Positions 9,667 to 19,229 of a DNA stretch of 64,000 bases are shown one piece after another; the first letter of the stretch is position 1, and every line of letters starts with the position of its first letter. This DNA comes from Girardia tigrina (Eukaryota > Platyhelminthes > Tricladida > Dugesiidae): assembly GCA_001938485.1 (NCBI GenBank), contig MQRK01185281.1, forward strand, positions 1,691-65,690, written 5' to 3'. Below the pieces are notes generated by a model. It was not told the origin of the DNA. It worked only from the letters and a program-made list of their open reading frames with translations, and did not search any database. The translations under genes and the position numbers were made by a program.

Positions 9667-11640
9667 TTAACATACACGAAATGAAAAGAACTTCTTATTA
9701 AGGAGTTGGTGCAAGGAAAATGTGTCATGAAGAAAGTTTTGATTAAAAATATAATTAATATTGTGAGTGAAGTCACCGGGATAGAAATGCTGAGTATATT
9801 TTATCACTTGAAACAGGCCGTAATCCTCTGTGGTATTCAGCAAACTCGAGGATATTGTTTCATCACACTTGACAAATGATTCAATGTGAGGGAATAAGTC
9901 GCTGACGCGGGCCAACAAAGTCTGCTATGGGACGACGGCCCTCACTCGTTTCCCCTGACATCCGTCAACAGCCTCTTCAAAACGTAACTCAATATCTTCC
10001 AGTCCGTCCCTATCGTCCCAGGCGCGGATTTCACAAACAATGAAACGTAAATCTATTTTTGTACTTTATGATTTCAGCCACCGAGACATGTCGTTGTAAA
10101 ATTATTGAATTTCCCTCTGAAGTAATTATATTTTATTATTCCGGAACACAATAAAGGGACTTATTGAAGAGAGACATCATCTCCCATCAACAATCACTAG
10201 AAGGAACTAGTGATACCAGAGATGTATTCCGAGTTGCAGAAGACGTTTGATGTCCCCGAATGTCTTTCTGCAGCCACTGAAATACGGAGACAAAAGATGA
10301 ATTCAAAATTTATTGAAAAACGTTTTCCCAGCTTAAGATTCTGGACGCAAGAGATACAAAACCAATATTATCAATTCAGAGCCATGTTTGTAGGACCCCG
10401 ATTGATAACTCTAATTCTATCTTATTCTAGTGTCTCCATGCCGCCTTGACACGAGCATCTTTGCCATCCCCTCATCAGCACTAGGCTAAGGAATCCGTTA
10501 GAATTATTAGGATTTTATACGCAAGGAAGAAATATATCACAATCCACATCGGAATAAAACGAAATCAGGAGTACCAGATTATTATAGAACCATGTTATGG
10601 AAGGAACACATTTCTAAAGATATCTTTTCCCTGTTTAAAGATGGAGAAATAGACATTCAAATAGTCGAAGGTTGCCAAGTCGAGTGTTTCACAATGTCTA
10701 AACAATTTTTGTGAAAGTCACAATAACAATAAACAGTTAACGTTTAATTTGAAATAAGGTTTATGGTCAATAATTAATAATGCCTTGTTAAATTTAAATG
10801 ATCAAGTATAGGAGGGAAACAGTTCTCGCGATAAGTAAGGACCTAACGACCCTATGTATTAATGGACACGCACTGCTCATCAAGGGTGCAAATAAACCTA
10901 CCTTCGGGTTGAAAAAACGTCTTAGATCATCCACAGTGCGACAAGCATTTTCACCAGGATTCAAATAATTATGACCCAGTTGCAGATCGATTAACGGATG
11001 ATCACAGAGAAAAGCTAGAATGGCATTCAGTCGGGTAGCCGCTGGAAATATAAAATAAATCAGTATTAATATAGACAAAAGGATTGATAAAAAAACAAAA
11101 GATAAATGAGAAACATACAAAAAGATAAATCCACTTGACATGATTCGAGAATATCTCGAACGATAATTTTACTGGAAAAAGTGATCACGGAGAGGGTAGC
11201 CGCATTGCGACTCTGGCAGTAACACAATACATAGATCACCACCCAGCTGTGTCGCCGAGATACAAGTGCTCGAGTAGAGTCTTTGCAGCGGCGGTCAGTT
11301 AATATCTGAATGATACGCGATGAGCTAAATCTCAGTTGATTAGAGAAAATATTACCAACGAATCCCCGTCTATTTCTATTGACAAGCAATCGGTTTCGAC
11401 AAACAAATCTTTAACTGAATCAATAACATTGCGTCTCTCATTTACAATGACCTCCGTGGTGATAAATGCCTCCATGAATGGATTGTCGTCATCTCTAGAC
11501 AAGAAACCACGTTACAGATTCCATTAATATTGACTACCGATACAACCTCCAAGTGCTTCCCGAGATTAGAGTTATATGTAGAGTTTGGAATACTGATCAA
11601 TAACCTCGGAGACTTGGTGTGAAATAAAACCTTCACAATA
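9667..11640 (-). CDS. MCM-domain gene resembling MCMDC2, several exons
   Basis: Minus-strand exons that fit together by phase. Exon a, about 11640-11516: LLISIPNSTYNSNLGKHL (OB-fold region). Intron of 23 bp. Exon b 11492-11356: DDNPFMEAFITTEVIV, NERRNVIDSVKDLF. Intron of 50 bp. Exon c 11305-11140: SWVVIYVLCYCQSRN, LSVITFSSKIIVRDILE. Intron of 98 bp. Exon d 11041-10902: TRLNAILAFLCDHPL, GENACRTVDDLRR. Then, after unresolved sequence, exon e 10052-9946: RFIVCEIRAWDD, ELRFEEAVDGC. Intron of 21 or 24 bp. Exon f 9924-9667: LFPHIESFVKCDETISS, TTEDYGLFQVIKY, stop. The order and several blocks match my memory of vertebrate MCMDC2, a meiotic-recombination relative of the MCM helicases with a degenerate ATPase. 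The identification needs a search. The ATPase-region exons expected between d and e were not found. Confidence 0.5.
9925..9945 (-). other. 21-bp candidate intron
   Basis: GTGAGGGCCGTC...CATAG interrupts an otherwise continuous frame and contains the only in-frame stop (TAG). The length is 21 bp, or 24 bp if the following CAG is used as acceptor; both keep the frame. Confidence 0.5.
10201..10484 (+). CDS. Unassigned exon pair, opposite strand to the MCM-like gene
   Basis: An acceptor-like CACTAG at 10195-10200 is followed by 63 codons in phase 0: KELVIPEMYSELQKTFDV, AATEIRRQKMNSKFIEK, RFWTQEIQNQYYQF. A GTAGGA donor at 10390 and TTATTCTAG acceptor ending at 10430 would make a 41-bp intron, followed by CLHAALTRASLP and a stop at 10482. 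Charged, helical-looking sequence with no recognised motif. It lies in the stretch where the minus-strand MCM-like gene lacks exons, so it may be a nested gene, or the whole block may belong to another locus. Confidence 0.35.
10510..10713 (+). CDS. Unassigned terminal exon-like frame
   Basis: After an ATTATTAG acceptor-like site the frame reads DFIRKEEIYHNPHRNKTK, SGVPDYYRTMLWKEH, ISKDIFSLFKDGEIDI, CQVECFTMSKQFL, stop. It is protein-like with balanced composition. It may belong with the block at 10201-10484, but the frames are not joined by an obvious intron. Confidence 0.3.
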
Positions 11641-11696
11641 TTCAAACACATTTTATTTTGAACAACATTTATTACTAATATGAGAAAATTATGCAT

Positions 11697-11872
11697 CAAG
11701 TTTATATTGTCACAGAACCAAAAGTTCATTTGCTGCTGCATTGGATTATCTTTTGCACAGATGGAATAAACATTTGGCAACCCCATGAGGTTACCAAAAA
11801 GTTTATTCCATCTGTGCAAAAGATAATCCAAGGCAGCAAAAGAACTTCTGGTTCTGTGACGATACAAACTTG
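11697..11872. repeat. Long inverted repeat (hairpin) made from a transposase 3' end
   Basis: Left arm 11697-11782 and right arm 11789-11872 are reverse complements with only a few mismatches and indels around a loop of about six bases. Both arms carry the transposase C-terminal segment that reads LLHRWNKLFG on the minus strand. Transcription would give a near-perfect duplex of about 85 bp. Confidence 0.85.
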
Positions 11873-12780
11873 ACATATATTCCTTGATATCAGCTCCACA
11901 CGAAAAATGACACCCTCTTAAGTTTTTATAGGTAGAAGTAACTGGGAGCAATGTTAAGACTATAGAGTGGGTGTTCTAGGTTCAAAAAATTATATTTATC
12001 AATTATTTCTAGCGAACATTATGCGGATTGAATAGATGGATTGTCAATCAATAACCAAATTGGAGTGTGTGGTGTCATAGGTTTCTTCCTTTTGCACTCA
12101 GTAACAAGGGCACTAAAGCATTCTGCATTGATGGTACTACTTTTTAGTAAGAAATCCCAACTGACAACAGCCTTTCGTAACTAGAATACAGACAGTATGA
12201 ATTCGCTACTGTAAGACGTTTCACTTATCATCTTGAGTAAGGCCCTCTTGTCTTTGTAACGCCACTCAACAGACTCTTTCTTGGTCACAGAAAGATACAA
12301 TGAGAGTGATGTCTCGTCCTGAGTAATATTAATGTCAAGGAAAGTTGAACCATATTACTTTGAAATTTCCAGGTAGGCCAGAGCTGACCGAAGGCGCGCT
12401 TCTTTCATTTTTGAAATCAGGAATGTCAGCACAAATTTGTTTCATAAGTTTCTGTAACCAAGTTCTGTTAATATAGTATGCGCAGAACCGTAGTTAATCT
12501 TCAGTTGAATTGCTAGTTTGCTTACTTGTATTTAACGATCACATTCGACAATCTTTTCTCATTCGATATTTTTCTCATCTGAGATTTTATTTAGTCTTCC
12601 TCCTCTGCCGGCATAGTTCATTGATCTCCTACCTTGCTTGAACTCCTCCAGTCAATAAAAAGCGGTCACACCGAAGGGAAAATCTTCACCATAAACGTTT
12701 TCCATACTTCTCATGGTTTCATCTGAACTTTTTCAAAGTTTATAAAGAATTTAATTAAGCTGAGGTACTCCACATTATCT
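11697..12780 (-). mobile_element. Decayed mariner-type element, full length but broken
   Basis: Minus-strand reading gives, in order, MENVYGEDFP, LEEFKQGRRSM, GSAHTILTE, ITQDETSLSLYLSVTKK (first catalytic Asp), VVSWDFLLKSSTINAECF, WLLIDNPSIQSA (second-Asp region), LEHPLYSLNIAPS and KNLRGCHFSCGADI, ending near LLHRWNKLFG. This is the order of a mariner/Tc1 transposase of about 340 residues. Many stops and frame changes make it inactive. Its 3' coding end is duplicated tail to tail (see 11697-11872). It abuts exon a of the MCM-like gene, probably within an intron. Confidence 0.7.
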
Positions 12781-13615
12781 ATTTTCTTCAAAATACCGCC
12801 AACTAAAATAAACTGAAATGATCCATTAAAATGAATGATTTTTTTCGTACTAGTGATAAATGCTGTTCAAAATAAAAGTTATTAGGACATTGCAAATTTT
12901 TATTTTATACCGAATCTTAGAGGTTATTGATCTAACTACGTATCACAGGGTTGCCCCCTTTACGGGTTAGGTTAAAACACACCCAATTTTCAATGATTAT
13001 TTTCAAGTTCATTGTTTGTATAGGTCATTATGTTTCTTTTTAAGCCAGGAAATCAAGATACATGCTCTTGACTTTCTATTTACATTTTATTAATTCACGA
13101 AACATTTTTTTGCTTCTTTGACGTTTGGTCCAAGTCTTGAATTACCTTATTTGATTAATTTTACAGTGAATAACTTTTCAGGCTCGTTCTAGAATACGTT
13201 AATGGCGGCCAGAAATCATGGATTTATATATCTTCTGGGAAAACCTAATGGCGTAGGAATTTCTGATGCTCAACAATCAATATTGTTAAATGTGCGAATT
13301 AACAAAATAGTTAAATAAGATGTTAAGAACATTGAATAAAATGTGCACTGGTATCTTTCAAGTCTTCTTCTTTTAAGTTGCAATCTTTACCAACATTATA
13401 AGAGATAGCTGTAGGTATAAATTAATATTCGTAAAAATTAAGTGTAAACTTACTCAATAAATATTTTGTGTAGCATATAGTTCAAAGGCATTCAAATAAT
13501 TAAATCTCAATGTAAATAAATGTGATTTAGTAAATGGAAATTGTCTTACTAATTATTTATTGACCTATAAATTTTAAATTGTTAAATATATTTTAGAGAC
13601 AACATTTTGCATTTT
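12781..13615. other. No recognisable gene
   Basis: AT-rich sequence without a convincing frame or terminal repeats on either strand. Confidence 0.4.
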
Positions 13616-13843
13616 TTATTTTCCTAATGCGGGATCTACGCAAATTTCATGAACAATATGGTTCCCAGAATTTCCAATGGAGAACACGATCCTACATAAT
13701 TCATTACAGGTTGTAGAAGATTTTTTGAAATTGCCGAAATTGGAGGGGATGTCCAAAGTATTATTGTCAAAGGATTCTTGGTCAATGAACTTGTGCCAGT
13801 TTATGGGACAGTCGACATGTAGATCATCAATTTTTGGGAAATA
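13616..13843 (-). CDS. Coding exon of an unassigned gene, possibly the 5' part of the MCM-like gene
   Basis: Following an acceptor (GTTTCAG), 75 codons are open on the minus strand: YFPKIDDLHVDCPINW, KFIDQESFDNNTLDIP, CRIVFSIGNSGNHIV, HEICVDPALGK, stop at 13616. There is no internal Met, so it is an internal or terminal exon. KFID...NHIV resembles the N-terminal stretch of MCMDC2 as I recall it, and the exon lies upstream of exon a on the same strand with the mariner in between. If it is internal, the donor must lie shortly before the TAA. The link to the MCM-like gene is an inference. Confidence 0.4.
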   Translation of the reverse strand, partial: YFPKIDDLHVDCPINWHKFIDQESFDNNTLDIPSNFGNFKKSSTTCNELCRIVFSIGNSGNHIVHEICVDPALGK

Positions 13844-13875
13844 CTGAAACCGACATTTCAGAAACCGTCTTCGCT

Positions 13876-13965
13876 TATTTATTTATTTATTTATTTATTT
13901 TATTTATTTATTTTTGATTTTATTCTTTTTTATTTTATTTTGATTTATTTATTTATTTTCTAAAA
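13876..13965. repeat. (TTTA)n-rich microsatellite
   Basis: Runs of ATTT/TTTA tetranucleotides interrupted by T-rich stretches. Confidence 0.85.
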
Positions 13966-14248
13966 ATTGAAAATAGGGTTGATTTATTATTGATGCACAT
14001 ATGTAAATAAACATATTATTATGCGTTATTTTCGAGAAAACCGTTACATGTTTGGTTGGCAAATTGGATAGTGGTGGTAACCTTAATTAGGGACAAGATT
14101 TTGATCAGGGTTCTTCAGAAATACTAAAGAACTCAAATGTTAAGACGAGAATGCTTAGCATGATTGTAAGTATAAAAAACAAAATAAGTAAAAGATATGA
14201 TAAATACAAAAAGATGAATGGTAAAATATGGAATGAAAATGAAAAGTA

Positions 14249-14520
14249 TTACTGATCGATATCCCCTAAAGAACTGTCGGAAGATTGATCTAGATCCATT
14301 GGCGGAGATGCATTAAACAAAGAGAACTGTTGTTGTTCTGATAATATTGGAATGGATTGTTGTGTTGAGAAGGAAACAACGGGTCTCGCTACTGATGTCG
14401 TTGCCGTTTCACCAATTTTGACTTCATTACGGACTAAAATTGGACAATCTTCAGGTTCATTTACAGGGACTGTCTGTACCAACATCTTCTCGTCAGTTAA
14501 AATTACTTCTGATGAGCCAA
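14249..14520 (-). CDS. Probable 3'-terminal exon of an unassigned host gene
   Basis: A TTTTATTTTAG acceptor leads into 89 codons: SSEVILTDEKMLVQTVPV, NEPEDCPILVRNEV, ARPVVSFSTQQSIPILSE, FSLFNASPPMDLDQSSD, SSLGDIDQ, TAA. It is rich in Ser, Gln, Pro and acidic residues, typical of a disordered C-terminal tail such as an activation region. No fold or motif identifies it. Upstream exons would lie to the right of 14531, where the DNA is very AT-rich and no exon was seen. Confidence 0.5.
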
Positions 14521-15022
14521 CTAAAATAAAAGATAATCGTTTTGTTACTTTTTGGCTTTATAAAATTTTTTAAAATTCGTTTGTTTTTGTAAAAAATCAT
14601 TTTAAACTTTTTTAAAGTTATATTAACTTTTTTAAAGTTTATACTTTATGTATTTTTATGTATTTACTTAATTTTTTTTATTTTAAATTAAACAAAATCT
14701 ATAAATTATTTGTCGAATTGAAAATTTAAACTAAGTCGACAAATGTATCATTGATAAATATTTTTACAATACCGACAGATTTACCACATCATCATCAGCA
14801 GTTATAAATTTATAAAAATTATGTAAATAAATTAATAAAAAAGAAAATATTTTAATAATAAATTTTATTAAAATAAATAACAACGAATAAAAGGATTGTA
14901 GCTAAAGATTATGGTAATTGAGTTTGTTTCACCTTACCCATTAAATTCATTTCAATTACTGAATTTCGCAGTCTTAAAATCCTTGGATTCTCATTAAAAG
15001 CAGTAGTTCTGTCAATCTATAT

Positions 15023-15322
15023 TAGAGCTGGGCGATTGTAATCCGAATCCGACCCGAACCCAACCCGGTATCACATGGTTAGGGTGGGTTGGTGATTTGT
15101 GGCTTCGGGTCGGGTTGAGTTCGGGTTACAGTTTAGAAACTCGGGTTGAGTTCGGGTTGACAAATTCCAATTTATCATAAAAGTTAATATTCCCAAAGTT
15201 TACATTCGAGTTCATTCGGGTTATTATAAAATACAGTCCGGTCGGGTCGGATTGGTTTCGGGATTGACTCATGAAAATTCGGGTCGGGGTGAGAGACTAG
15301 TAAGGATGAACGCCCGTCTCTA
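15023..15322. mobile_element. hAT-type MITE with terminal inverted repeats and 8-bp target duplication
   Basis: Ends TAGAGCTGGGCG and CGCCCGTCTCTA are imperfect inverted repeats. They are flanked by ATCTATAT (15015-15022) and ATCTATTT (15323-15330), a 7/8 match, which is the hAT duplication length. The 300-bp body has no coding capacity and is packed with CGGGT/GGGTT motifs. A second fragment with the same motif lies at 33575-33615. Confidence 0.7.
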
Positions 15323-16449
15323 ATCTATTTCAATTAAACACTTTAAATATTACCCAATTTTTAATTATGTAATCTATACTAATATTACCGTTTACTACTT
15401 TAGAAAACGTATTTAGAAACAATAATTAAAAAAAATTAAGAGAGCCAACAATATTGAATTTATGATTTTGACGGATTATTCCAGTTTACATATTCGTCAA
15501 TACAAATTTATATTTGATGCAGGGTGAGTATATGAGGGTGGGACTAACCACTTTAAAAATTATAATAAATTTTGAGAAATATTACGTTCAGTTTCTTACT
15601 CTTCAATATAATTTTGTGAGGCTGCATTAAATAACTATTTTAAACTTTCTTTTTTTCTATTGAGAAGCTTCAAACAAACAATAAATAATTTTATAATTGA
15701 AACAATAGTTAGAAATTAAGTTAGAAATTTAGATCAGTCCTTAAATATCTCTTTGCAAGACATCATCAGGCTGTCCATTACGGTGAAGCCCACGTTCTAA
15801 TAGTTCATTGGCAATGAATATTTTAATAATATATGGTTAAATTTCAGCGTTATTTTTTTGAAATTGGACAAAGAAAATAGGATGGATGGCAGCATCCCAG
15901 ATTTAGAACAGTCATATCAGCGTTATGCTTTAAAAAGACTTTTTTCCATAATAATATTAAAAAATAGTAAGGAATGATGGTAAGGGATGATCAAAGAAAA
16001 TATGGTGGCCCGTAACTCAATGTCAAATCTCGACTTGTCATAAATAAAGACCAAAATTAAAACAAAAAAATAAAAAATTCATTTTTATTTTTTATATATT
16101 CTTCATAATTACTGCTAACTTTTCTTTGAAATTTCAACTAATAATTAAATCAAAAAATCAACGAACAATAGAAAAAACAAATTAAAATTTTCAAAATTTA
16201 TTGATGGATTTTGAAACAAAAAATAATTTTTATTGATTAAAAATAAACGAGAAACTAAAAAAAATAATTTCTTTATAAAAAATTGAACATTTGAAAAAAA
16301 AGAAAAAATAAATAAAATTAAAATTAAGAAATTGTTTGGAAAAATCGATAAATTTAGGAAATTTTTTTTAATAACTTAATTTTTATTTATTCAAAAACAA
16401 TTTATTTTTCATATAAACACCATTTAAAAATATATATTTTGATAACATA

Positions 16450-16476
16450 TTTCGACGGTTTAACCGTCATCATCAG
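16450..16476 (-). ncRNA. Hammerhead ribozyme-like core in a Penelope-like element
   Basis: On the minus strand: CTGATGA, then a stem-loop GACGG-TTAAA-CCGTC, then GAAA, followed by TATG...ATAT that could form a short stem III. These are the invariant core elements of the hammerhead fold (CUGANGA, stem II, GAAA). Penelope-like elements are known to carry such motifs near their ends. Stem I and the cleavage site were not confirmed. Confidence 0.55.
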
Positions 16477-16689
16477 ATCACTGATTGTGTTCTTTTTATT
16501 GCTTTTATATGAGAAATGAATGATTATGTAATAACTTGCGTAAGTCTAATCGAAAACTCTTAACAAATTAGTTGAGAGTGCCGTTTGAACATTGATTTTC
16601 GAATCACATGATCTTATCAACAATGCTTCATATGACACTCTCTCCCAATAATTTTTAAAAAGCTTGCACAAAATCTTAAAATCATTTAC
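16450..16689 (-). mobile_element. Penelope-like element 3' fragment (endonuclease end plus hammerhead-like motif)
   Basis: The minus-strand frame reads VNDFKILCKLFKNYWERV, SYEALLIRS and INVQTALSTNLLRVFD. This matches the tail of the GIY-YIG endonuclease in the element at 50580-51030. About 70 bp downstream on the same strand lies a hammerhead-like core (16450-16476). Only a short 3' piece remains. Confidence 0.65.
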
Positions 16690-16698
16690 GCTCATATT

Positions 16699-17275
16699 AT
16701 GGTAGTGCGTGCTGGGCGACGCCTGAGAAGGACGTTGCACGGTTATAAGCCTTCCATAATTACTGCACGAGGACAGCTCTTAAGAAGACCAAACCCGAAT
16801 AAGAACATGACAGTAAGGGTAAATGTGGCAAGAGAGATTCTAGCCAAAAGACGCATAGTATTATATGAATACAATTCACGGAAGAATGTAACTGATGTTC
16901 GAAGAGTTCTAAACTCTGAGATGGCCTCAGAAAATCACAGAATCAGCGGCCGTTAAAAGCAACTGATGATAGAGCGCATTGCTCACGATCAAAGGAACCA
17001 TATCTGAATGACTGAAATGAGTAGTCGAGAACGAGAAAGAATATCCGAAAATGCTTCAGCCGCGCATCAAACTATTATCCTGTACATGCCCTTCTTGCTT
17101 TAAAGAATTTGCTGAGCAGAAGGAACTCACAAGATACATTAAGAATGTCCATCTGGCCACAGTGCCAACGAAATAGAGAGTTGGTGGTTCATTCATATAT
17201 CCCATGGATTACTGCCACAAAAATTATAAAACTAATGGATGACTACAACGGCATTTATTAATTGATCATCGAATT
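16699..17275 (+). pseudogene. Unidentified coding relic with degenerate zinc-finger-like motifs
   Basis: An 85-codon frame (16699-16956) is basic: RRTLHGYKPSIITARG, VNVAREILAKRRIVLYEY. After frame changes, 17075-17160 reads CTCPSCFKEFAEQKEL and YIKNVH, a C2H2 finger with Tyr in place of the first His. 17205-17275 reads YCHKNYKTNG, then LQRHLLIDH, a second finger-like stretch. Degenerate C2H2 fingers ahead of a basic region occur in some non-LTR retroelements and in transposon-derived genes. The origin is undecided. Confidence 0.3.
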
Positions 17276-17412
17276 CAAGGTAATGGTATTACGAACATCC
17301 AAGTAGTACAAAGAGAAAAAACAGAAAGACGTACTGGACCTTTGAACTAGAACGCGGAATATGATATGTCAGTGTCTGTTGTTTTAATTGATTAGGACCG
17401 TCCAAGAGTAAA

Positions 17413-18858
17413 TGGGTGTCCCGAAATCCCGGGATTATTGATCATAAATCCCTGGATTACTGGTTTCTTTAATATGGTTTTCACAATTTTTTTATGAAAA
17501 AATACTTTTAAAAATTACTTTCTATTTTAGTAAGATTTAAAAATAATTTTTCATCAAAAAAGGCTAAAAATATTTTTGATTCTCACTAAGCTACTAACTT
17601 ATAACCAAAAAGGCGTAGCAAATATTTTTTGGTTAAAAGCATGCAGCTTAGTAAAAATTAAAAGTAATATTTTTAGCATTTTTTATTAAAAAAATTACTT
17701 TTAAAATAATAAAGCATTTTTTTAAAATGAAAATTAAAAAAAATTTTCATAAAAAAAATCAAAAAAACATTTAGACAATCACCGCTGAAGTACAAGATTT
17801 TACTTAATTACATTCTACAAGAGAATAGCATGACCGGCAATATGTCTCTGATTCTAGACTGCAGAACACGTTAGGATAATTTAGTTAACATATTGGAGAG
17901 ACTGGTAATTGTAAAGTCACCTTTCGAAGAGCTCTGATTGATTTGAATGCGAGCATCCGTTTGACTGATGAAAATTTTGAAATCATGAAGAAAATCGTTT
18001 CTGCACTGACACAATTTAAGGCAACTGTGGTAGCTATCTTCAGAAGCAACGCTACGCTTTTGACTGCAGAAGTCAAAATAAATTTTCTTCAACAGGAGCT
18101 GCAGGCACAATCTTATTTTCTTACCGAAGAGCTTCCCGAATCTCTTCACAAGTGAATTTTAGAACAATGGTACAATGAAGCATCAGTTGTTCTGCAATAT
18201 CTGCACAACCCGTCAGCACAGTTATCGAAAAAAGAAGATGGTTAAAAGATTTTTGCATAAAACTACTGATGCGTCTTAAACCATTGAAACAAGAAGAAAA
18301 TGGTGAAGTACGAAGTTTGGAAGTGAATTCTCAAATTTCTCGGAGTTTAAAAGAACGAAATGAGTCATCACCATCGAATGACCAATTTACAACGGAATAC
18401 CTACTACAAGAAGTTATTGCGTCTGTCTTTTCAAACTCAATTACAACACCTACAACAGAGCGGGAATTCTATTCAAATTTAATTAATTATAAGATTAATA
18501 TTGCTGTCCAGTCAGGCAAACGATGACCCCATTTAGAGAGTGTATATCAATTTTTAGTGACAATTCCTCCTACATCTGTGTAATCGAAAAGTGTCTTCTT
18601 TCCGGTGGATACACTATACAATAAGTTCCGCTCCAATTTGAATGATAACACTCTTGACAAATTATCTTTTCTACGCTTAAATCTTTCGCGATTATGTGTC
18701 ACAAATAAATGTCATTTATTCGATTTATTAGTAAATTATAAATTTATTATTTTTCGCTTGAATATTTTTATATTATTTGTTCGTTTTTTATTGTAACAAT
18801 AAACTTAACACACTGTAATCTGAATCCCTGAATCTCGGGATTGGAACTCCTAACCCTG
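17413..18858 (+). mobile_element. hAT transposon, 3' half of transposase with terminal repeat-like ends
   Basis: Frames at 17930-18155 (ALIDLNASIRLTDENF, FKATVVAIFRSNATLL), 18269-18526 and 18535-18690 (YQFLVTIPPTSV, YNKFRSNLNDNTLDK, LSFLRLNL) match the region before and within the hAT C-terminal dimerisation domain. Frames are broken by stops and shifts. The right end, read outward in reverse complement, starts CAGGGTTAGGAGTTCC and contains AATCCCGAGATT. The left side near 17413 has GGGTGTCCC and AATCCCGGGATT, so the subterminal sequence is shared. No clear 8-bp target duplication. The N-terminal half and first catalytic residues are not visible. Confidence 0.65.
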
Positions 18859-19229
18859 ATACAGATTTGTATTCGACGACAAAACAGTTTTTGTGAATCT
18901 CGAAACAGGTATAATATTGTTAAAAAGTTAAGGTTGGTCATTATCGTCAACTTTTTAAAACAGTTTTAATGGTTTAGGGAAACCTAATTGTGGTAATATT
19001 TAACCATAGTAATTTTTGCTAAAATTGAAATAATATTTAATTAAAAAATCTGAAAAAAATATAAAAAATTCAAAAAAAAACTAAAAAAATTATAAAAATA
19101 TAAAAATGATAATATTAATCAGTATTAGATAATTAAAATTTCTAAGATTTTATTACAACTTAAAATTATTTAAGTCTTAAGTGTATAATATGATATATTA
19201 TTAAAATTATTTTGGCATTATTTACCGTA

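Noticed and set aside
11697-11872. Ordinary microRNA hairpin
   Set aside because: The arms are about 85 bp and match a transposase coding end; the length and origin fit an inverted duplication, not a typical pre-miRNA.
11442-11951. A single 169-codon minus-strand frame
   Set aside because: It fuses the transposase C-terminus, the second hairpin arm read in the wrong direction and exon a of the MCM-like gene; it is not one protein.
14764-14810. Fifth hammerhead core
   Set aside because: CTGATGA is present on the minus strand but stem II and GAAA are not intact; at most a degenerate copy.
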